Assembly (NCBI RefSeq): GCF_900156265.1
Contig: NZ_FTNE01000004.1
Location: 62,001 to 126,000 of the forward strand
DNA length: 64,000 nucleotides
Direction of reading: 5' to 3'
Source of the DNA: Acidiphilium rubrum
GTDB taxonomy: Bacteria > Pseudomonadota > Alphaproteobacteria > Acetobacterales > Acetobacteraceae
Position 1 is the first letter of the stretch. The number at the start of each line of letters is the position of its first letter. The translations under genes were made by a program, and so were the position numbers. Below the pieces are notes generated by a model that was not told where the DNA came from, made no database searches, and saw only the letters and a list, made by a program, of their open reading frames with translations. Of the stretch, positions 33,480 to 42,609 are shown in pieces.

Positions 33480-35150
33480 ATGCCTGATAGCTTAACGCTC
33501 AACAAAATTACCGCCCAGAAGGGGATGAGCATCAGTGATGCGACCCGTCGGGTCGCGGATCTCGGCTGGACGCCGAGCTATGTTCAGGAAGCGATGACCT
33601 TCCCGACCGACTACAAGATCAAGAAGACCCCACGCGATCCGATGAAGCAGGTGCTTCGCTCCTACTTCCCGATGCAGGAAGAAAAGGACAACCGGGTCTA
33701 TGGCGCGCTCGATGCGGCGCTGCGCGGCGACATGTTCCGCAATGTCCAGCCGCGCTGGGTCGAGTGGATGAAACTGTTTCTCGCGATCATTCCGTTCCCG
33801 GAAATCTCGGCCGCGCGCTCGATGGCGATGGTCGGGCGCCTGGCGCCGGGCGAGGAATTGCGCACCGGCTTTGCGATGCAGATGGTCGATGAATTCCGCC
33901 ACTCCACGATTCAGATGAACCTGAAGAAATGGTACATGGAAAACTACATCGATCCGGCGGGCTTTGACATCACTGAAGCGGCGTTCGGCAAATGCTATGC
34001 CTCGACGATCGGGCGGCAGTTCGCCGAGGGCTTCGTGACGGGCGATGCGATCACCTCGGCCAACATCTATCTGACCGTGGTCGCGGAAACCGCTTTCACC
34101 AACACCCTGTTCGTTGCCATGCCATCGGAAGCGGCGCGCAACGGCGACTATGCGCTGCCGACCGTGTTCCTGTCGGTGCAGTCCGACGAGAGCCGCCATA
34201 TCGGCAACGGCCATTCGCTGCTGATGTCGCTGATCAACGACCCGGACAACCACCTGCTGCTCGAGCGCGACATCAAATACGCGTTCTGGCAGAATCACGC
34301 GATCGTCGATGCCGCGATCGGCACATTTGTCGAATACGGCACGACCGATCGCAACAAGAACAAGGAGAGCTATGCCGAATTGTGGCATCGCTGGATCTAT
34401 GAGGATTACTACCGCACGTACATGCTGCCGCTCGAGAAATACGGCATCAAGATCCATCATGATGATGTCGCGGCGGCCTGGGACCGGATCGTCAAGAAGA
34501 ATTACGTGCACAAGACGGCGCAGTTCTTCTCGGTTGGCTGGTCGGTCAATTTCTGGCGCATCGAGGCGCAGACCGAGAGAGACTTCGAGTGGTTCGAGCA
34601 CAAATATCCAGGCTGGTACGCCGAGTTCGGCAATTACTGGAAATGGTATGAGAAGCTCAGCCACAAGGGCGAGACGCAGGTGCTGTTCAACGCCGACGTG
34701 GGGTATGTGTATCCGCATCGTTGCTGGTCCTGCATGGTGCCTTGCCTGATCCGCGAAGATTTCACCTATGATGAAGTGGACGGGCAGACCTACACCTACT
34801 GCTCGGAAACCTGCCGCTGGACCCACAAGGTCGCGTTCGCCGCTGAATATGAAGGGCGCCCGACGCCGGCGATGGGCCGCTTCAGCGGTCGTCGCGAGTG
34901 GGAGACCTGCTACGATGGTTGGGACATCGCCGATGCGATCACCGACCTCGGCTTCGTTCGCAACGACGGCAAGACGCTGGTGCCGCAACCGCATCTGCAT
35001 TTCGACGACAGCAAGATGTGGACGCTCGACGACGTGCGCGGCCATCAGCTGGGCAGCCCGCTGCTCAATTTCCGCAGCCTTTCGGCGGAAGGCAAGGCGG
35101 CGGCGGCGGCGGAATACCGCAAGGGTTTCGTGATCAATCCGCTGAACTGA
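33480..35150 (+). CDS. mimA: Binuclear iron monooxygenase, hydroxylase large (alpha) subunit
   Basis: 556 aa, close in length to propane-2-monooxygenase/MimA alpha subunits. The di-iron carboxylate motifs are clear: MVDEFRHST (Glu138, His141) and SDESRHIGN (Glu237, His240), the two ExxH pairs of soluble di-iron monooxygenases. The later CWSCMVPCL and YCSETCRWTH Cys clusters are typical of phenol/propane-type members. It holds the site where O2 is activated to hydroxylate an alkane, phenol or ketone. GGGAGA precedes the ATG. Order mimA-B-C-D and the following mimG favour the propane/phenol (MimABCD/PrmABCD) type. Substrate not certain. Confidence 0.93.
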   Translation: MPDSLTLNKITAQKGMSISDATRRVADLGWTPSYVQEAMTFPTDYKIKKTPRDPMKQVLRSYFPMQEEKDNRVYGALDAALRGDMFRNVQPRWVEWMKLFLAIIPFPEISAARSMAMVGRLAPGEELRTGFAMQMVDEFRHSTIQMNLKKWYMENYIDPAGFDITEAAFGKCYASTIGRQFAEGFVTGDAITSANIYLTVVAETAFTNTLFVAMPSEAARNGDYALPTVFLSVQSDESRHIGNGHSLLMSLINDPDNHLLLERDIKYAFWQNHAIVDAAIGTFVEYGTTDRNKNKESYAELWHRWIYEDYYRTYMLPLEKYGIKIHHDDVAAAWDRIVKKNYVHKTAQFFSVGWSVNFWRIEAQTERDFEWFEHKYPGWYAEFGNYWKWYEKLSHKGETQVLFNADVGYVYPHRCWSCMVPCLIREDFTYDEVDGQTYTYCSETCRWTHKVAFAAEYEGRPTPAMGRFSGRREWETCYDGWDIADAITDLGFVRNDGKTLVPQPHLHFDDSKMWTLDDVRGHQLGSPLLNFRSLSAEGKAAAAAEYRKGFVINPLN

Positions 35151-35161
35151 CCTGTTTCGTT

Positions 35162-35197
35162 CCGCCGGGCACGATTGCTGTGCCCGGCGGCTTTTTT
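35162..35197 (+). terminator. Strong intrinsic terminator between mimA and mimB
   Basis: A perfect 11-bp GC-rich stem CCGCCGGGCAC/GTGCCCGGCGG with a 7-nt loop is followed by C and six T. It lies 11 nt past the mimA stop and 30 nt before mimB. By rule it is a rho-independent terminator, yet the operon must continue; partial termination would give extra mimA message. Confidence 0.85.
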
Positions 35198-35226
35198 CCG
35201 AACGATAAAAACCAACGGGAAACGTC

Positions 35227-36264
35227 ATGACTGTGATTACGACGCATAAGGTCCGGTTCGAACCTGTCGGCATCGAAATGGAGGTCGAGGAAGGCGAGAC
35301 CGTTCTGGATGCCGCGTTCCGACAGGGTATTTCCGTGATGCACGGGTGCAAGGAAGGCCAGTGCAGCTCCTGTAAATCGAAGCTGATCGACGGCGACATC
35401 GAACTGCTCAAATATTCGACCTTCGCATTGCCCGATTACGAGCGTGATACCGGGCATATTCTTCTGTGCAAGACGCACGCTTACAGCGATCTCGAGATCG
35501 AACTGTTGAACTATGACGAGGATCTGCTGCGCCGCTCGATTCCGGTGCGCGCTTACGACGCGGTTCTTACCGGCATCGAACATCTGACGCACGACATCCG
35601 CCGCATGACCGTGGCGCTTGGCGCACCCATGAAGTTCTGGGCCGGCCAGTATGTCGACATCACGTTGGCGGATGGTGTGACGCGGGCCTATTCGATGGGC
35701 AGCCCGCCGGGCGAGCCGGACCGGCTTGCCTTCATCATCAAGAAATACCCCGATGGCGCGTTTTCAGCTTCGCTCGATACCGTTCTGCAGCCGGGCGATC
35801 GGCTGAGCATCAAGGGCCCGTACGGCACGTGTTTCCGGCGCGAGGACCGGCCGGGGCCGATGCTGCTGATCGGGGGCGGGTCGGGCATGTCGCCCTTGTG
35901 GTCCATCCTGCAGGATCATGTGGCGTCGGGCGAGCATCGGGCGGTGCGGTTTTTCTATGGGGCGCGCACCAGGGCCGATCTGTTCTATCTCGATGAATTC
36001 GCGCGGCTGGAAGCGGCATTGCCGGATTTCCGGTTCATTCCGGCCCTGTCGCACGCCGAGGATGGCGATAGCTGGACCGGCGAGCGCGGTTTCATTCACG
36101 AGGTGCTGGCACGACGATTGCGCGCCGAAGGGCTCGAAGGCGAGATGGACGCCTATTCCTGCGGACCGCCACCGATGATCGATGCCGTTCTGCCGGTTCT
36201 GCAGATGGCCGGGGTCGAGCCGGATCATATCTATTTCGACAAATTCACCACCGCCGTTCGCTGA
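35227..36264 (+). CDS. mimB: Monooxygenase reductase component (2Fe-2S, FAD, NADH)
   Basis: 345 aa. The N-terminal plant-type ferredoxin has cysteines C41, C46, C49 (HGCKEGQCSSCKSKL) and C81 (LLCKTHA). A ferredoxin-NADP-reductase-type module follows with FAD-binding TRAYSMGSPP (RxYS) near 156 and NAD-binding LLIGGGSGMSPLWSI near 216. The C-terminus CGPPPMIDAVLPVL is normal. It passes electrons from NADH to the di-iron hydroxylase. GGGAAA precedes the ATG. Confidence 0.94.
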   Translation: MTVITTHKVRFEPVGIEMEVEEGETVLDAAFRQGISVMHGCKEGQCSSCKSKLIDGDIELLKYSTFALPDYERDTGHILLCKTHAYSDLEIELLNYDEDLLRRSIPVRAYDAVLTGIEHLTHDIRRMTVALGAPMKFWAGQYVDITLADGVTRAYSMGSPPGEPDRLAFIIKKYPDGAFSASLDTVLQPGDRLSIKGPYGTCFRREDRPGPMLLIGGGSGMSPLWSILQDHVASGEHRAVRFFYGARTRADLFYLDEFARLEAALPDFRFIPALSHAEDGDSWTGERGFIHEVLARRLRAEGLEGEMDAYSCGPPPMIDAVLPVLQMAGVEPDHIYFDKFTTAVR

Positions 36265-36290
36265 GATCAACGATAATCAGGAGAGACACG

Positions 36291-37373
36291 ATGAGCGTCA
36301 CCGAGACACCGTCACCCCAGAAATCCGGCGCCGCCGGGTCCGCCACCTTCGCCGGTTCGGACAGCCGCAAATACAATTATTTCGAGCCGAAGGGCCGCAA
36401 GGCGAGCCATTACGAGGATATGACGGTCGATGTGCAGCCCGATCCGGAGCGTTATCTGCTGCAGGACTGGATCATCAGCTTCGCCGATGGCACGCCGACC
36501 TATGACAAGACCTGGACGGCGCTGAAATCGTCCAACTGGCATCAGTTCCGCGCGGTCGATCAGGAGTGGGAACGCACCCATTACCAGCGCCAGTCCACCA
36601 TTGTCGGCATGATCAGCAACCTGATCGAAAACGGCCGTCGCTCCGGTGCGCCGAAGCGGTTCGACCGGGCCTGGGTCAAGGTGCTGTCCGATCATCTCGG
36701 CGCGTACAAACATGCCGAATTCGGCCTGGGCACGGCGACGATGCAGGCGCAGCGCTACGGCTATACGCAGATGATCAATAACGCGATCCTGACGAATTCC
36801 TCGTACAAACTGCGGTTCTCGCAGGATCTGACGCTGTATCTGGGCGAACTCGCGCTCGATATCGAGGGCATCGATCTTGATGCGGGCAAGCAGCATTGGC
36901 TCGAAGACCCGATCTGGCAGGGGACGCGCCACGCGACCGAGGCGGTGATGGGGGCGACCGACTATCTGGAGCAGTATTTCGCCACCAACATCGTGTTCGA
37001 GCCCCTGGTCGGTGAATTGTTCCGCAGCGGCTTCGTCATGCAGATGGCGGCGGCGCAGAACGATTTCATGACACCGGCGGTGGTGGCGGCGGCCGAGGGT
37101 GATTACGAGCGCAACCTCGCCAATGCGGTCGAGCTGTTTCACATCCTGGTGCTCGACCCGGACCATGGCGACAGTAACCGGGCCATCCTGGTGCAATGGA
37201 TGCACAAGCACGGCTCGCTCGCGCTCGATGCGGCGCATCATCTGCAGCCGATCTGGTCGCAACCGCGGGTCAAGGTCGCTCAGTTCGCCGATGCGCTCGA
37301 TCTCGCGAAAAACCGGGTGCGCGCGATCGCGGCTGAGATCGGCTTCGATGTTCGTGCCACGCTGGATCAGTAA
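36291..37373 (+). CDS. mimC: Monooxygenase hydroxylase small (beta) subunit
   Basis: 360 aa, usual for the beta subunit of propane/phenol/alkene monooxygenases. Typical stretches are RKASHYEDMTVDVQPDPERY, LQDWIISFADGTPTYDKTWT and YKHAEFGLGTATMQAQRYGY, and VFEPLVGELFRSGFVMQMAA. It has the ferritin-like fold but lacks the metal ligands of the alpha subunit and gives structure to the hydroxylase. AGGAGAG precedes the start; 26 nt after mimB. Confidence 0.93.
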   Translation: MSVTETPSPQKSGAAGSATFAGSDSRKYNYFEPKGRKASHYEDMTVDVQPDPERYLLQDWIISFADGTPTYDKTWTALKSSNWHQFRAVDQEWERTHYQRQSTIVGMISNLIENGRRSGAPKRFDRAWVKVLSDHLGAYKHAEFGLGTATMQAQRYGYTQMINNAILTNSSYKLRFSQDLTLYLGELALDIEGIDLDAGKQHWLEDPIWQGTRHATEAVMGATDYLEQYFATNIVFEPLVGELFRSGFVMQMAAAQNDFMTPAVVAAAEGDYERNLANAVELFHILVLDPDHGDSNRAILVQWMHKHGSLALDAAHHLQPIWSQPRVKVAQFADALDLAKNRVRAIAAEIGFDVRATLDQ

Positions 37374-37397
37374 TCGTTATAATAAAGGATAGACCCC

Positions 37398-37763
37398 ATG
37401 GCTCAAGCTCATACCGCGACGATCTTCAAATCGATGAAGGACATGCAGTTCGAGGGCACGATTTCGCACCAGTGCGGCGTGACCATGAACGACAGTGTCG
37501 AAGCCCGCGCGATTGCCGATGTGATGGCTGAAAAGCCGGGCATTTCGGTGACCTACCAGCCGGCGCTCATCCGCATCGATGGCGAAGGCAAGATGACGTT
37601 CAAGATGGACGAGATTTCCGAAGCACTCGGCCGTGTCATGACGCCTTATCTGTTCGAGATTTCCACCTCGACCCATTATGGCCGCATGGTGATGGTCGAT
37701 GACAACACCGTTGTGTTGTTCGGCGACATGGACGAGGCGATGGAATACATCAAATACGACTGA
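37398..37763 (+). CDS. mimD: Monooxygenase coupling (effector) protein
   Basis: 121 aa, MmoB/DmpM family. HQCGVTMNDSVEARAIADVM and the middle PGISVTYQPALIRIDGEGKM with FKMDEISEALGRVMTPYLFE are the family core. It binds the hydroxylase and tunes O2 activation and specificity; it has no cofactor. AAGGAT precedes the ATG, 24 nt after mimC. Confidence 0.93.
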   Translation: MAQAHTATIFKSMKDMQFEGTISHQCGVTMNDSVEARAIADVMAEKPGISVTYQPALIRIDGEGKMTFKMDEISEALGRVMTPYLFEISTSTHYGRMVMVDDNTVVLFGDMDEAMEYIKYD

Positions 37764-37771
37764 TCCCCGGC

Positions 37772-37799
37772 CCGGTGCCGTTTTCAACGACGGCACCGG
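37772..37799 (+). terminator. Hairpin between mimD and mimG
   Basis: A 10-bp perfect stem CCGGTGCCGT/ACGGCACCGG with an 8-nt loop lies 8 nt after the mimD stop. No immediate T-run follows, but the repeat copy at 37807 adds one downstream. Confidence 0.6.
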
Positions 37800-37806
37800 A
37801 TTGATC

Positions 37807-37842
37807 TAAAAAATTTTTGCTTCTTTTTTACAAAAAAGAAGT
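37807..37842 (+). repeat. Interspersed palindrome, copy 5
   Basis: AAAAAATTTTTG is followed by the hairpin CTTCTTTTTT/AAAAAAGAAG. Same orientation as copies 1 and 4; lies between mimD and mimG, 33 kb from the other copies. Confidence 0.75.
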
Positions 37843-37872
37843 GCTTTCCACCAATAATAAAAAGGGAAACGC

Positions 37873-39504
37873 ATGGCCAAGATGATGCTCCACGACGATG
37901 AAGCTCGCGCCGCGCTGGGGCGTGGCGTCGCGCAACTGGCCCGGGCCGTGCGCGGCACCATGGGGCCGCGCGGCATGAACGCCATCATCGACCGGCCAAT
38001 CGGCACGCCGATGGTCTCGCGTGATGGCGTGTCGATCGCCGCCGAGGTTGAACTGGCATGCCGGTTCGAGAATATGGGTGCGCAGATCCTGCGTGAGGTT
38101 TCCGCCCAGACCAATCTGGAGGCGGGCGATGGCACCACGACCGCGACGGTCCTGGCCGATGCGCTGGTGCAGAAAGGGCTGGCGCGGATGGCGGCGGGCG
38201 ATAATGCCGTGGAACTCGTCGCCGGGATCGAGGCGGCGGCCGATGAGGTGATCGCCGCCTTGCGCGCCCGTGCCCGGCCGCTGCGCGATGCGGCGGAAAT
38301 GCGCGCGGTTGCGACGATCGCCGCGAACGATGCCGCGACAGGCGCACTGGTGGCCGAGGCGATCGAGCGGGCCGGGCCGCAGGGTATCGTCACCGTCGAG
38401 AATAGCGCCACGGTAGAGACCATGCTCGACGTGATAGACGGCATGGGCTTCGACCGCGGCTATATTTCGCATCACATGGTCACCGATGTGGAGCGCATGC
38501 AGGCGGTGCTCGATAATCCGCTGATCCTGATGACCGATCTGAAAATCACCACCGCCGCCGAGATCGAACAGATCCGCGCACTGGTGGGTGCAAGCAACCA
38601 GCCGCTGCTGGTGATCGCCGAGGAGGTGGCGCCGGCCGCGGTAATGGCGCTGCTGGCGGACCGTGCGGGTGGCGTGCCGGTCGCTGCGATTCATCCGCCT
38701 GAATATGGGCATTGGCGCAAGGCGATGCTTGAGGATATCGCGATCATCACCGGTGGGCGCGTCATTGCGCGCGAATTGGGCGGCACGATCGCCAATGCCA
38801 CCCGCGCCGATCTGGGCAGTGCGCGCCAGGTGCGCGTCGGCTCGGGCATGACCGTGATTTCCGGCGGCGGCGGCGACCTTGCCGCGATCGCCGCGCGGCG
38901 CGAGCAGGTGCGCCGCCAGGTCGATCTGGCACCCAACGATATCGATCGCGATAAGCTCGAACAGCGCCTTGCCAAGCTGTCGGGCGGCACCGCGACGATC
39001 ATGGCCGGCGGTGCGACGCCGGTGGCGCAGAAGCGCCATGCCCAGCTGATCGAGGATTCATTGGCGGCCGCGCGCGCCGCGATTGCCGAAGGCGTGGTGG
39101 CCGGTGGCGGCACGGCGTTGGCGCAGATCGCGCCGAGCCTGAACACCAACGCGAAGCTGTTGAACGGTGCGCGGGCCGGCGCGCTGCTGCTGCGCGATGC
39201 GCTGACCGCGCCGCTGGCCGCGATTGCGACCAACAGCGGCTTCAACCCCGAGGAAATGGTGGCGCAGGTGATGGCCGCGATCCAGGGCACCGGACTCGAT
39301 GCGCGGACCGGCAAAATGGTCGCCATGGAGGCGGCCGGCATCATCGATCCGGTGCGGGTCAGCATCAGCGCGCTGCGCAATGCGGTTTCGGTGGCGTCCT
39401 TGATCCTGACCACGCATACTCTGATCGCGGATAAACCCGACTACGACGACCCGACCGCCGGCCCGGCCCTGGGCGGCGGTGCCGAGTTGCTCGGGAGGGC
39501 ATAA
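37873..39504 (+). CDS. mimG: GroEL-like chaperonin dedicated to the monooxygenase
   Basis: A 543-aa group I chaperonin with the ATP motif GDGTTTATVLADAL near residue 86 and the usual KVTKDGV-like region (here PMVSRDGVSIAAEVEL). It lacks the GGM-rich tail of housekeeping GroEL (ends GPALGGGAELLGRA) and has no groES beside it. Conserved positions are more diverged than in GroEL1. In mycobacterial mim clusters a GroEL-like MimG is known to be needed to fold the hydroxylase, and the position here suggests the same. AAGGGA precedes the ATG. Confidence 0.92.
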   Translation: MAKMMLHDDEARAALGRGVAQLARAVRGTMGPRGMNAIIDRPIGTPMVSRDGVSIAAEVELACRFENMGAQILREVSAQTNLEAGDGTTTATVLADALVQKGLARMAAGDNAVELVAGIEAAADEVIAALRARARPLRDAAEMRAVATIAANDAATGALVAEAIERAGPQGIVTVENSATVETMLDVIDGMGFDRGYISHHMVTDVERMQAVLDNPLILMTDLKITTAAEIEQIRALVGASNQPLLVIAEEVAPAAVMALLADRAGGVPVAAIHPPEYGHWRKAMLEDIAIITGGRVIARELGGTIANATRADLGSARQVRVGSGMTVISGGGGDLAAIAARREQVRRQVDLAPNDIDRDKLEQRLAKLSGGTATIMAGGATPVAQKRHAQLIEDSLAAARAAIAEGVVAGGGTALAQIAPSLNTNAKLLNGARAGALLLRDALTAPLAAIATNSGFNPEEMVAQVMAAIQGTGLDARTGKMVAMEAAGIIDPVRVSISALRNAVSVASLILTTHTLIADKPDYDDPTAGPALGGGAELLGRA

Positions 39505-39516
39505 CCGGAGGCCGGA

Positions 39517-41481
39517 TTGTCGAAGCGGCGGATCAACGGGCCGATCGACCATGACCGGGCACGCCCGCGCACCGAGCTGGTGACGCGCACCGAAGCGCTG
39601 CCGGACCAGGAGGCGATGTGGGCGTGGGAGCGGTTTCTGACCGGCGAACCTGAAGCCGCGATTCCGCTCGGCAATGTCGTGGTGTCGTCCTGGCAGCGCA
39701 GCCTTGCCCTCGGCGTCAATCCGACCGGCCGGGCCGCACCGATCGCCGCACAGGGCGACTCGATCCTGACCCTGCGCCATCGCAACCGCGACCTGATCGC
39801 GGCCTCGCGCGATCTGTTTCAGCGCATCGCCGATGTGTTCGCCGGTTCGAACTGCATGATGCTGCTGACCGACCCGGATGGCGTGGTGCTCGAAGCGGTG
39901 GGCGACCACCGCACGCTGGGGCAGGGCGAACGCATTCATCTGGTCGCAGGCGGTCATTGGCGTGAAGACGTGATCGGCACCAACGGCATCGGCACCGCCC
40001 TCGCCACCGGTCAGCCGGCACAGGTGCATGCCACGGAACATTTCTGCGAAGGCATCAAAAGCTGGACCTGTGCGGCCGCCCCGGTGCGCGAACCGGGAAC
40101 CGGGCGCATTCTCGGCGTGGTCGATATTTCGGGCCCGCCATCGACTTACCAACGCGGCAATCTCTCGCTCGCGGTCGCGACGGCCCGCCAGATCGAGACC
40201 GCGCTGGCGGAACGCACCGGGCGCGAGCGGGTGCGCCTGCTGGAACGCTGCCTGCAACGCATGCCGACGATCGGTAACTCCGAACTGCTCGCGATCGATC
40301 GCGCCGGCCGGATCGTCTATTCCAACGGCAAAGGCGCGCTGCCGGGTCTTGGTGAAACCCTTGCCGGTTTCGATCCCGATCAGCCGGTGGAGCGGTGGTT
40401 CGACCGGATGCCCGAGCCGCTGCGCGCGGACGGCGCGTTCGACCCGGTATTGCTCGATGATCGTACCGTGGGGGCGATGATCGTGGTACCGGCCCGCAAC
40501 CGACCCGCCAAACGAGATGCACCGCCCGCCGGGTCCGAAGCGGATGCCAGCCGCAATGCGTTTCATCACATCATCGGGGCCAGCGCCGCCATGCTGCAGG
40601 CCACCAAACGCGCCGAGCAGCTCGCGCGGCACCGCGTGCCGGTGTTGATCCATGGCGAGACCGGCGTCGGCAAGGAATTGCTCGCCCGGGCCATGCACGG
40701 CAGTCTTGATTTTTCGGCGCCGTTCGTCGTGTTCAACTGCGGTGCTGCCTCGAAAGACCTGATCGGTGCCGAATTGTTCGGCCATGTCAAAGGCGCTTTT
40801 ACCGGTGCGACGGCCGATGGCCGGCCAGGCCGGTTCGAACTCGCCGATGGCGGCACTTTGTGCCTCGATGAAATCGGCGAACTGCCGCTCGATTTGCAAC
40901 CACTGCTGCTGCGCGCCCTCGAGGAAGGCGTGATCTATCGGCTCGGCGATACCACGCCGCGCAAGGTCGCCGTCCGGCTGGTCGCCATGACCAACCGGGA
41001 CCTGCGCGATGAGGTGGCGGCGGGGCGGTTTCGGCGGGATCTGTTCTATCGGATCAACGTGACCGCAATCACCGTGCCGCCCTTGCGCGCGCGGAACGGC
41101 GATGTCGATCTGCTGATCGCGCATTTCAATACCAGCGTGGCCGCGCGCCACGGCGTGCCGCCGCGCCGGTTCGGCGCCGATCTGCTGGCGGTGCTGCGGG
41201 CGTATCATTGGCCGGGCAACGTGCGTGAACTGCGCAATCTGGTCGAATCGTTACTGCTGGCGGGGGAATCCGAGAATGTCATGATCGATGAAATTCCGCT
41301 CGACATGCGCGGTGCCCCTGCCGCCGATGCGCCACCCTCGGGTCGGCTGGTCGATATCGAGGCCGAGGCGATGCATCGCGCGATCGAGGCCGCCGGCGGC
41401 AACATCTCCGAGGCCGCGCGCCTGCTTGGCGTGTCGCGCAGCACGCTGCACCGCAGGCTGGGGCGGGCAGGTTCACGCTGA
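39517..41481 (+). CDS. mimR: Sigma-54-dependent activator of the mim genes (AcoR-type)
   Basis: 654 aa with a TTG start; GGAGG lies 5 nt upstream, and it begins 12 nt after mimG. An N-terminal GAF-type sensor (SNCMMLLTDPDGVVLEAVGD, EDVIGTNGIGTALATGQPAQ) and a PAS-like part lead to the AAA+ domain: Walker A GETGVGKE near 381, the sigma-54 loop GAFTGA near 425, Walker B GGTLCLDEIGEL. A Fis-type HTH closes it (GGNISEAARLLGVSRSTLHR). It should activate the consensus sigma-54 promoter before mimA in response to substrate. No other candidate regulator is within the cluster. Confidence 0.92.
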   Translation: MSKRRINGPIDHDRARPRTELVTRTEALPDQEAMWAWERFLTGEPEAAIPLGNVVVSSWQRSLALGVNPTGRAAPIAAQGDSILTLRHRNRDLIAASRDLFQRIADVFAGSNCMMLLTDPDGVVLEAVGDHRTLGQGERIHLVAGGHWREDVIGTNGIGTALATGQPAQVHATEHFCEGIKSWTCAAAPVREPGTGRILGVVDISGPPSTYQRGNLSLAVATARQIETALAERTGRERVRLLERCLQRMPTIGNSELLAIDRAGRIVYSNGKGALPGLGETLAGFDPDQPVERWFDRMPEPLRADGAFDPVLLDDRTVGAMIVVPARNRPAKRDAPPAGSEADASRNAFHHIIGASAAMLQATKRAEQLARHRVPVLIHGETGVGKELLARAMHGSLDFSAPFVVFNCGAASKDLIGAELFGHVKGAFTGATADGRPGRFELADGGTLCLDEIGELPLDLQPLLLRALEEGVIYRLGDTTPRKVAVRLVAMTNRDLRDEVAAGRFRRDLFYRINVTAITVPPLRARNGDVDLLIAHFNTSVAARHGVPPRRFGADLLAVLRAYHWPGNVRELRNLVESLLLAGESENVMIDEIPLDMRGAPAADAPPSGRLVDIEAEAMHRAIEAAGGNISEAARLLGVSRSTLHRRLGRAGSR

Positions 41482-41605
41482 TCGACAAGCGGGGGTGACC
41501 TGCATTATAATGGGGACGCTCAACAACCCAAGACTAGGCAAAAACGGTCGCCGTCCACCCGATTGAATGCCTCCCCCCTCTTCACCCTCATGTATCGAAC
41601 AGCCC

Positions 41606-42583
41606 ATGTCATCAGATGTCTCCTGGCGCGCGATGATCGCGCCATACCTGAAACCGGATACACGTCTCGCGTTGCTTCAACTGGCGACCACCCTGATCCC
41701 GTTCATCGCGGTGATGGGGCTGATGCTGGTGGCGCTGGATCATGGGTACTGGGCGGGTATGCTGCTGTTTCCGATCGGCGGCGTCTTGCTGGTGCGTCTG
41801 TTCATGTTCCAGCATGACTGCGGCCATGGCTCGTTCTTTTCGCGTCGCTGGGCCAATGATGCGGTCGGCCTGCTGCTCGGGGTGCTGACGCTGACGCCCT
41901 ATACCGCGTGGCGCGCATCGCACGCAGTTCACCATGCCCATACCGGCAATCTGGACCGTCGCGGCGTTGGTGATGTCACGACCCTGACAATTGCGGAATA
42001 TCGGGCGCTGCCGCGCTGGCGACGGCTGCAATACCGGCTGTATCGCCATCCGGCCGTGCTGTTCGGCCTTGGGCCGGTGTGGCTGTTTCTGATCAGTAAC
42101 CGCATCCCCACCGGCAATCCGCGCCGCCGCTGGCGCGACTGGCTGAGCGTCCTTGGTACCAACGCAGCCCTCGCGGCCATGCTGGTCACCCTGATCGTAA
42201 CATTGGGTCCCATCGCCGTGCTGTGCGGGTGGCTGCCGGTCACGTTGCTGGCCGCGACCATCGGGGTCTGGCTGTTCTATATCCAGCATCAGTTCGAAGA
42301 CACGTATTGGGAGTCCCGGCCGCAATGGGATTTTCAAACTGCGGCGCTGGCGGGCGCCTCGTTTTACGATCTACCCCGCGTGCTGCACTGGATGACCGGC
42401 AATATCGGGTTTCACCACATCCATCATTTGTCGAGCCGCATTCCCAACTACCGGCTGCGCGCCTGTCACGAGGCGAACCCGGCGTTTCAGCAAGCGCCAC
42501 GGCTGACCTTCTGGGCCAGCCTGAAATGCGCGCGCCTCGCGCTCTGGGATACCGAACGGCGCAAGCTGGTGCCGTTCGGGTAA
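41606..42583 (+). CDS. Membrane fatty-acid desaturase-family protein
   Basis: 325 aa. Three histidine boxes of membrane di-iron desaturases are intact: HDCGH (near residue 73), HAVHH (near 110) and HHIHH (near 271). About four membrane helices surround them, e.g. LATTLIPFIAVMGLMLVAL and MLVTLIVTLGPIAVLCGWLP. It should introduce a double bond or hydroxyl in an acyl chain. The start at 41606 is preferred; 41567 is an alternative in the same frame and neither has a clear ribosome site. Convergent with kdpD. Confidence 0.88.
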   Translation: MSSDVSWRAMIAPYLKPDTRLALLQLATTLIPFIAVMGLMLVALDHGYWAGMLLFPIGGVLLVRLFMFQHDCGHGSFFSRRWANDAVGLLLGVLTLTPYTAWRASHAVHHAHTGNLDRRGVGDVTTLTIAEYRALPRWRRLQYRLYRHPAVLFGLGPVWLFLISNRIPTGNPRRRWRDWLSVLGTNAALAAMLVTLIVTLGPIAVLCGWLPVTLLAATIGVWLFYIQHQFEDTYWESRPQWDFQTAALAGASFYDLPRVLHWMTGNIGFHHIHHLSSRIPNYRLRACHEANPAFQQAPRLTFWASLKCARLALWDTERRKLVPFG

Positions 42584-42609
42584 CCAGTTGGTCGCTCCGG
42601 GTGCTCGCG

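Noticed and set aside
33492-35411. A 639-codon open frame on the minus strand
   Set aside because: Antisense to mimA, which has intact di-iron motifs.
39058-41208. A 716-codon open frame on the minus strand
   Set aside because: Antisense to mimG and mimR, both with clear family motifs; composition typical of a shadow.
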